Of a stretch of DNA of 64,000 nt, positions 62,001-64,000 are shown piece by piece. This DNA comes from Thermoflexus hugenholtzii JAD2. GTDB taxonomy: Bacteria > Chloroflexota > Chloroflexia > Chloroflexales > Roseiflexaceae. Every line of letters begins with the position of its first letter. Position 1 is the first letter of the stretch. A model generated the notes under the pieces. That model was not told the DNA's origin. It was given only the letters and a program-made list of their open reading frames with translations, and ran no database searches. Position numbers and translations under genes: made by a program. The stretch lies in contig CAMCVW010000013.1 in NCBI GenBank assembly GCA_945881915.1, positions 1 to 64,000 of the forward strand, in the 5' to 3' direction.

Positions 62001-63774
62001 AGTCGACTTTGTCGATTTGGTCTAGCATCCCGAGTTCATCAGGGTTCCCGTTGCCGTACCACTTGTTCCGTTCGTCTTCGCCATAGACGGGGAATGCGTA
62101 GCCCTTGAATTCATCGGCCGAACGACCGTCCAGCCCCAACGGCAGCCCATCGTCCCACGTCTCGGCACTGATGCCCGAACCAGGCGGTATGTTGGTGTAG
62201 ATCCAGCGCGAGGCAGCCACACGGCTGTGTTCTTCGGTGTACATGCGGGTAAAGGCATATCCCCACGACACTGCACCGATTACCACCACTAACGCAGGGA
62301 CCACGACCATGAATGCAATGCTTCGCCCAATGGTGAGTGCCCGGGCGCGATGCAATTGCGGATCACCCGGTTGCCACATCCAACGCATCACCGCATCAAA
62401 GACGCGCTCGCGCTGACGTGCAATCTCTACAATCAACCAGGCGGCAAAAATAATCAATACGCCGTAGATGGGCAGATAGTAACGCATGGTCATCAGGAAC
62501 TGACCACCCTGCCAACCAAAGAAAAAGAGGACCCAGGCAAACGGTACCAAATGAACGATTTTTTTGCGACGGAGCAACTGCCAACCAGCCACCAAGAATC
62601 CGAACCAGGCAGCCACACCCAATGGGGCGCCCATGCCTGCCAAGACCATGTTGCTCAGCGCAAACATATAGCGTGGTCGGGCAGCCCACTGTTGCGTCGG
62701 CGGCCAATCGACTTCACCCGAGGCAAATCGTCGGATGTCATCCATACTCTTGAGAAAACGATCATCCGGCCGGATATCGAAAAATCCCTTCCCTTGGAAG
62801 AAGTCGTCGATAACGACGCCCCTGTCACCGAGCACTTCGGTCAAAATCATTTTGTCGGGTGCCCCGGGCAGCGTGCCAGCAAACATGTCAGGACCGAGTG
62901 TCCGCGCTACAAACAGCGTCATGACACCGGTCAGGACCAACAACACAAAATCTCGTTGCACGGCGTACATATTGCCACGCTGCCACGCAGCATAGATGCG
63001 ACTGAATGCGGCCACGATGGTGACCACCGCAACGGTCACCAGGGTGATACGACAGGCGATCGAAGCGCCGATTGCGAAGGCTGCACCCGCATAGTCGCTC
63101 AACCCTCCGCGCTGGGCCACACGGATAGAACAATAGACCGTCAGCAGAATAAAAAAGGCGCTGCCGGCATCGACCGTAAAAAAATGCGCCTGCTGGATGG
63201 CAAACGCAGTTCCTGCATACATCAGCCCGGCCAACAACCCGACACCACTGCCGTACAGACGTCTCCCAATGCCATAGATGACCAGAATTGACAGTAAATC
63301 GAAGAAGGCTGACCAGACACGTCCCACCTTGTGGATGTCATTGGTATAGTCGCGTCCCTCTGGGTTGATGACGTTGCGCAAAAATTCCGGCAGGTATGCC
63401 GATATCTCACGTTCTGCATTGGGATTTCTGGCACCATCACCCGGCAACATCGCCGGCAACCGATCAGGAGGTGTAATGAGCACCGCGGTCAGTCGCGTCA
63501 ACTCGTGCGGCAACAAGCCATAGACAAAAAACTTGTAATTGCCGTTTCTTGGATTGAGTGGCGTGTTGGTTGAGTCGAGATACTCACCGAACGACCCGGG
63601 AAGATGAATTTGCGAGGCGACCTCAGTCAAAAACCGCTCGTCAGGGTGCAAGCGGAACGATGGTTCGTCCCACATGAACAGTCCACCCAAGCGGAAGTAT
63701 GCTCCGAGCAAGAGAATTGCCAACAGTGCCACAGATTGGCCAACCGACCGTCGGAAGAACGACGTTACATTCAT
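56062..63774 (-). CDS. Giant fusion: PMT/GT39-like, two YYY modules, TPR tail
   Basis: 2570 residues, uninterrupted. Module 1 (to about 720) looks like a PMT/GT39 mannosyltransferase: an early helix, then LHPDERFLTEVA with the Asp-Glu pair (D45, E46) in the first loop. Module 2 (about 730-1640) and module 3 (about 1650-2390) are complete YYY (DUF2298) units, each with an NPDxWxPxxGGEKP start, an NYYY motif (MLNYYYFGF and TLNYYYYGY), TEFPFWSFLFGDLHAHV-like loops, RMNTVFKFGMQxW and a soluble VxYVxxGxxERAxYG end. Residues from about 2400 form four or five TPRs. The tail may be cytoplasmic or outside depending on helix count. A TATAAT box and a hairpin lie in the upstream region. Probably a surface glycan or glycoprotein enzyme complex in one chain. 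Confidence 0.87.
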   Translation of the reverse strand: MNVTSFFRRSVGQSVALLAILLLGAYFRLGGLFMWDEPSFRLHPDERFLTEVASQIHLPGSFGEYLDSTNTPLNPRNGNYKFFVYGLLPHELTRLTAVLITPPDRLPAMLPGDGARNPNAEREISAYLPEFLRNVINPEGRDYTNDIHKVGRVWSAFFDLLSILVIYGIGRRLYGSGVGLLAGLMYAGTAFAIQQAHFFTVDAGSAFFILLTVYCSIRVAQRGGLSDYAGAAFAIGASIACRITLVTVAVVTIVAAFSRIYAAWQRGNMYAVQRDFVLLVLTGVMTLFVARTLGPDMFAGTLPGAPDKMILTEVLGDRGVVIDDFFQGKGFFDIRPDDRFLKSMDDIRRFASGEVDWPPTQQWAARPRYMFALSNMVLAGMGAPLGVAAWFGFLVAGWQLLRRKKIVHLVPFAWVLFFFGWQGGQFLMTMRYYLPIYGVLIIFAAWLIVEIARQRERVFDAVMRWMWQPGDPQLHRARALTIGRSIAFMVVVPALVVVIGAVSWGYAFTRMYTEEHSRVAASRWIYTNIPPGSGISAETWDDGLPLGLDGRSADEFKGYAFPVYGEDERNKWYGNGNPDELGMLDQIDKVDYIIMSSNRVYDTAGRLVMRYPALINYYKALSDGSLGFTLVAEFRAAPRLFGFEVPTSIWAEEAFSVYDHPRVLIFKKNDTYSKTNAEAIITKGVVFEEVYKLPTIRASAVMTALHFTDLQWPTYRNSAKWTELFSTVTTTTLPWLWWILAFEIIGLAGFVLLQGTFKWMPDRGFGLIKILSLVTVAWLIWFAASVNLLSFTRVGVGVIAGGWVALAAVVGWRNRAEWRSWWHESRWLILTTEGLFLLAYAAFVLIRASNPDLWHPARGGEKPMDLAFLTAVIRSPAFPPIDPWFAGGMLNYYYFGFVMVGVLVHLTGIAPATAYNLAVPTIFALTAVGVWSLALALQGTFGFIYAGKWRYWLAALNSDGKRKFAGALLAALFVVCAGNWSQALWYLPNTGEADFACDKGTSYAMQAECKGRSEWAFWDATRVVSIKTGDGVINEFPFFTFLFSDLHAHMFGLLMLVGSLGVMLALIRRRRHARLLWQRWRERFVPLLFLGMFAGVSYATNTWDYPTIFGMSVVTLALLAWRDHQQRADAVGHMLVLGASVATVFALSKLFVWPFSRSFASDYTGFDPWTGPQTPASLFYEISGMWVYAALVAAVIFLIRLGWVDRIVGAVVLVVSFAAMAASVYYAWPALYVEAFAIVSVVGLIGAVLLRTNEARVATPWFVRKTEVQLELPEFDELERRPNAQVAPIALETVFIMVMVLAVFGISALTEVLVAKSDIGRMNSVFKFGMQVWVFGGVSAGVLLAWAWQKLRAYRMPVRAAWIAVTLVLVCASFVYPVTATPVRIAERYDREAPLSLDGEAYLRSPNASWGENGMNFSFSEDADGIAWLRANVTGTPVLLEAHAEAYRWITRIATHTGMQSLMGWPWHEQQQRSVADAGTVMDARKQAIQRWYSSLEPNQTFAEMQKYGIEYVYYGRMERALYGENAGKAFAELAQTGKISKVFTSGETVIYQVPVANHAPGVLKTGTLAVFPTNKIPQQSLLTSDNQSLPVVTAPGWNPMTDTVQVIALWMLAWYLIALLGLIPALWLGSTQWPWARLIGLLLLGYALWLPVSARLMYNSTTGLIVALLLTALVSLWSLLRIGMRLQPATDAKLTWFDLDAIERYIRSGWRWVRTTLRYQRGTIIRFELLFLVAFAFMAAIRMANPDVWQPIWGGEKPFEFGVLNAVLRSPVMPPYSPFFSGGTLNYYYYGYVLVSLPLRLTGIAPEIGFNLILATLYALMITGMAALVWRITKARWPWVLAVLVTGILGNVAGALPVGWARGFGEVITAVKENDFALVGSVLGDWFMGPSRVIPSTITEFPFWSFLFGDLHAHVIAMPLLMLALALAWQALEAAPLPNIWWVLSALTVGALSVTNSWDTPTITLIFMGALVRRVWVSEHRWRFPLAILQGLAVAGMAVALYLPFFQQYAPQVGAIDAIKTASPWAAWSAVWGLFIIPSIVITVLLAWNHRLMKILAAVVLVLLMVIGLVTEYAPQAALAPVMPYIGNPRIWLAAMVLFLVPFLFKRQPDNTLWFGLWLMGIAWGLSGAVEFIYLRDHMSDGDWYRMNTVFKFGMQSWLLLTVGIAVALPALTKKIDHLPRTAATAVLALMLIPLLLGVAFPLGAIPSRVHYKINPDQPATLDGLAFMNEGTYDTYDKTIPFTHDYQAMEWLKQNVKGAPVVLQSSIEFYRGYGVRIAANTGFPTVVSPLHESEQRNPDVVGARDSDVIEFYRSEDPIVKRRILSKYRVSYVVVGMIERAAYGEKGAAVIAEMQELREVYKNSETKVYAVSPNIVAIAPYPNVSGEGNSPNVGFPVEQVQPIEEDVSTLEESYDKDPADINIMMELVGAYRRNARLNDAAAVLQKGTQAHPGDIPLLHIYGDISIEAGLIDQGIEAYREAIKYANNPGNINKLISGYMTAGLLDEGLAEVNVAIAQNPTFYDFLMTRANISSQLGDFESARADYNAYLDNAPADAIFREDVQRALDALN

Positions 63775-63846
63775 CTCGTACCCTTATCTGTTTTACACCA
63801 AACGGAGATTGTCCACATCACCGCGGATTTTCTAGAAATAGCACCA

Positions 63847-63873
63847 CAGAACATCGCGCACTGCGATGTTCTG
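63847..63873. other. 11-bp hairpin in the leader of the giant gene
   Basis: Perfect arms CAGAACATCGC (63847-63857) and GCGATGTTCTG (63863-63873), 5-base loop. It lies between the -10 candidate and the ATG, so it would be transcribed in the 5' leader; it could instead be an operator. Confidence 0.55.
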
Positions 63874-63900
63874 CCTCATGGAATGTTCATTTCATGGCGT

Positions 63901-63906
63901 ATTATA
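63901..63906 (-). promoter_or_regulatory. -10 box for the giant membrane-protein gene
   Basis: A perfect TATAAT on the minus strand, 127 bases before the ATG. The matching -35 is weak. Beyond it, to the window end, the sequence is AT-rich and shows no gene. Confidence 0.45.
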
Positions 63907-64000
63907 GAACAAAATTCACGTATCTACGATATTCACGCATCTACTACATAGGTAATATGACGAATTGTAGTATTTTGTCGTATCGGGATATCACAGATGT

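Overview
The window reads as a chromosomal segment of a member of the Chloroflexota, probably class Chloroflexia. The best lineage clue is the 'YYY' membrane-protein family (DUF2298, known from Chloroflexus relatives and some archaea), present here as one stand-alone protein and as two modules inside a 2570-residue giant. Other fits are tetratricopeptide-rich STAND ATPases, CHAT-type caspase-like proteins and BtpA. The assignment rests on family content, not on a phylogenetic marker.

Region 1 (1.8-32.7 kb, all on the minus strand) is a division and cell-wall (dcw) cluster in the order mraZ, rsmH, [sensor-like membrane protein, small membrane protein, NACHT-TPR giant, caspase-like TPR protein], ftsL, ftsI, murF, mraY, mraY, murD, rhomboid protease, ftsW, murG, murC, murB, ddl, ftsQ, ftsA, ftsZ, ftsZ. 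Genes overlap or lie a few bases apart. The cluster starts at a clear promoter followed by three 10-bp-spaced MraZ boxes and ends at a strong intrinsic terminator at 1.77 kb. Internal promoter candidates lie before ftsL and before the first ftsZ. Unusual points are the four-gene insert (about 10.8 kb) carrying a STAND ATPase next to a caspase-fold peptidase, two ftsZ, two mraY (one with an altered substrate-loop motif), an embedded rhomboid protease and no murE. An amidohydrolase with its own promoter lies beyond the terminator.

Region 2 (32.8-41.8 kb) holds moaC, divergent from mraZ, then a secreted RCC1-repeat protein with a Thr/Pro-rich stalk on the minus strand, and a plus-strand operon: PfkB-type kinase (probably leaderless), BtpA-family TIM barrel, two GT4 glycosyltransferases, a membrane-anchored CHAT-like protein that has lost its catalytic Cys, and selA.

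Region 3 (41.9-53.7 kb) is accessory. Two paralogous GT-C-like membrane proteins flank an NB-ARC/TPR STAND ATPase on the opposite strand. One paralogue is interrupted by an in-frame TAG that sits in a perfect hairpin. Then come a deoxynucleoside kinase, a MATE exporter, a degenerate inverted-repeat element, a small membrane-anchored protein with a strong promoter, and an ABC exporter half-transporter.

Region 4 (53.7-64 kb) holds two minus-strand genes: a 774-residue YYY protein and the 2570-residue fusion of a PMT/GT39-like module, two YYY modules and a TPR tail. Both are probably polytopic glycosyl-transfer or surface-polymer enzymes.

No rRNA, tRNA, CRISPR array, transposase or integrase was recognised. 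Motif positions are counted by hand; fold-level statements for the weaker families are inference.
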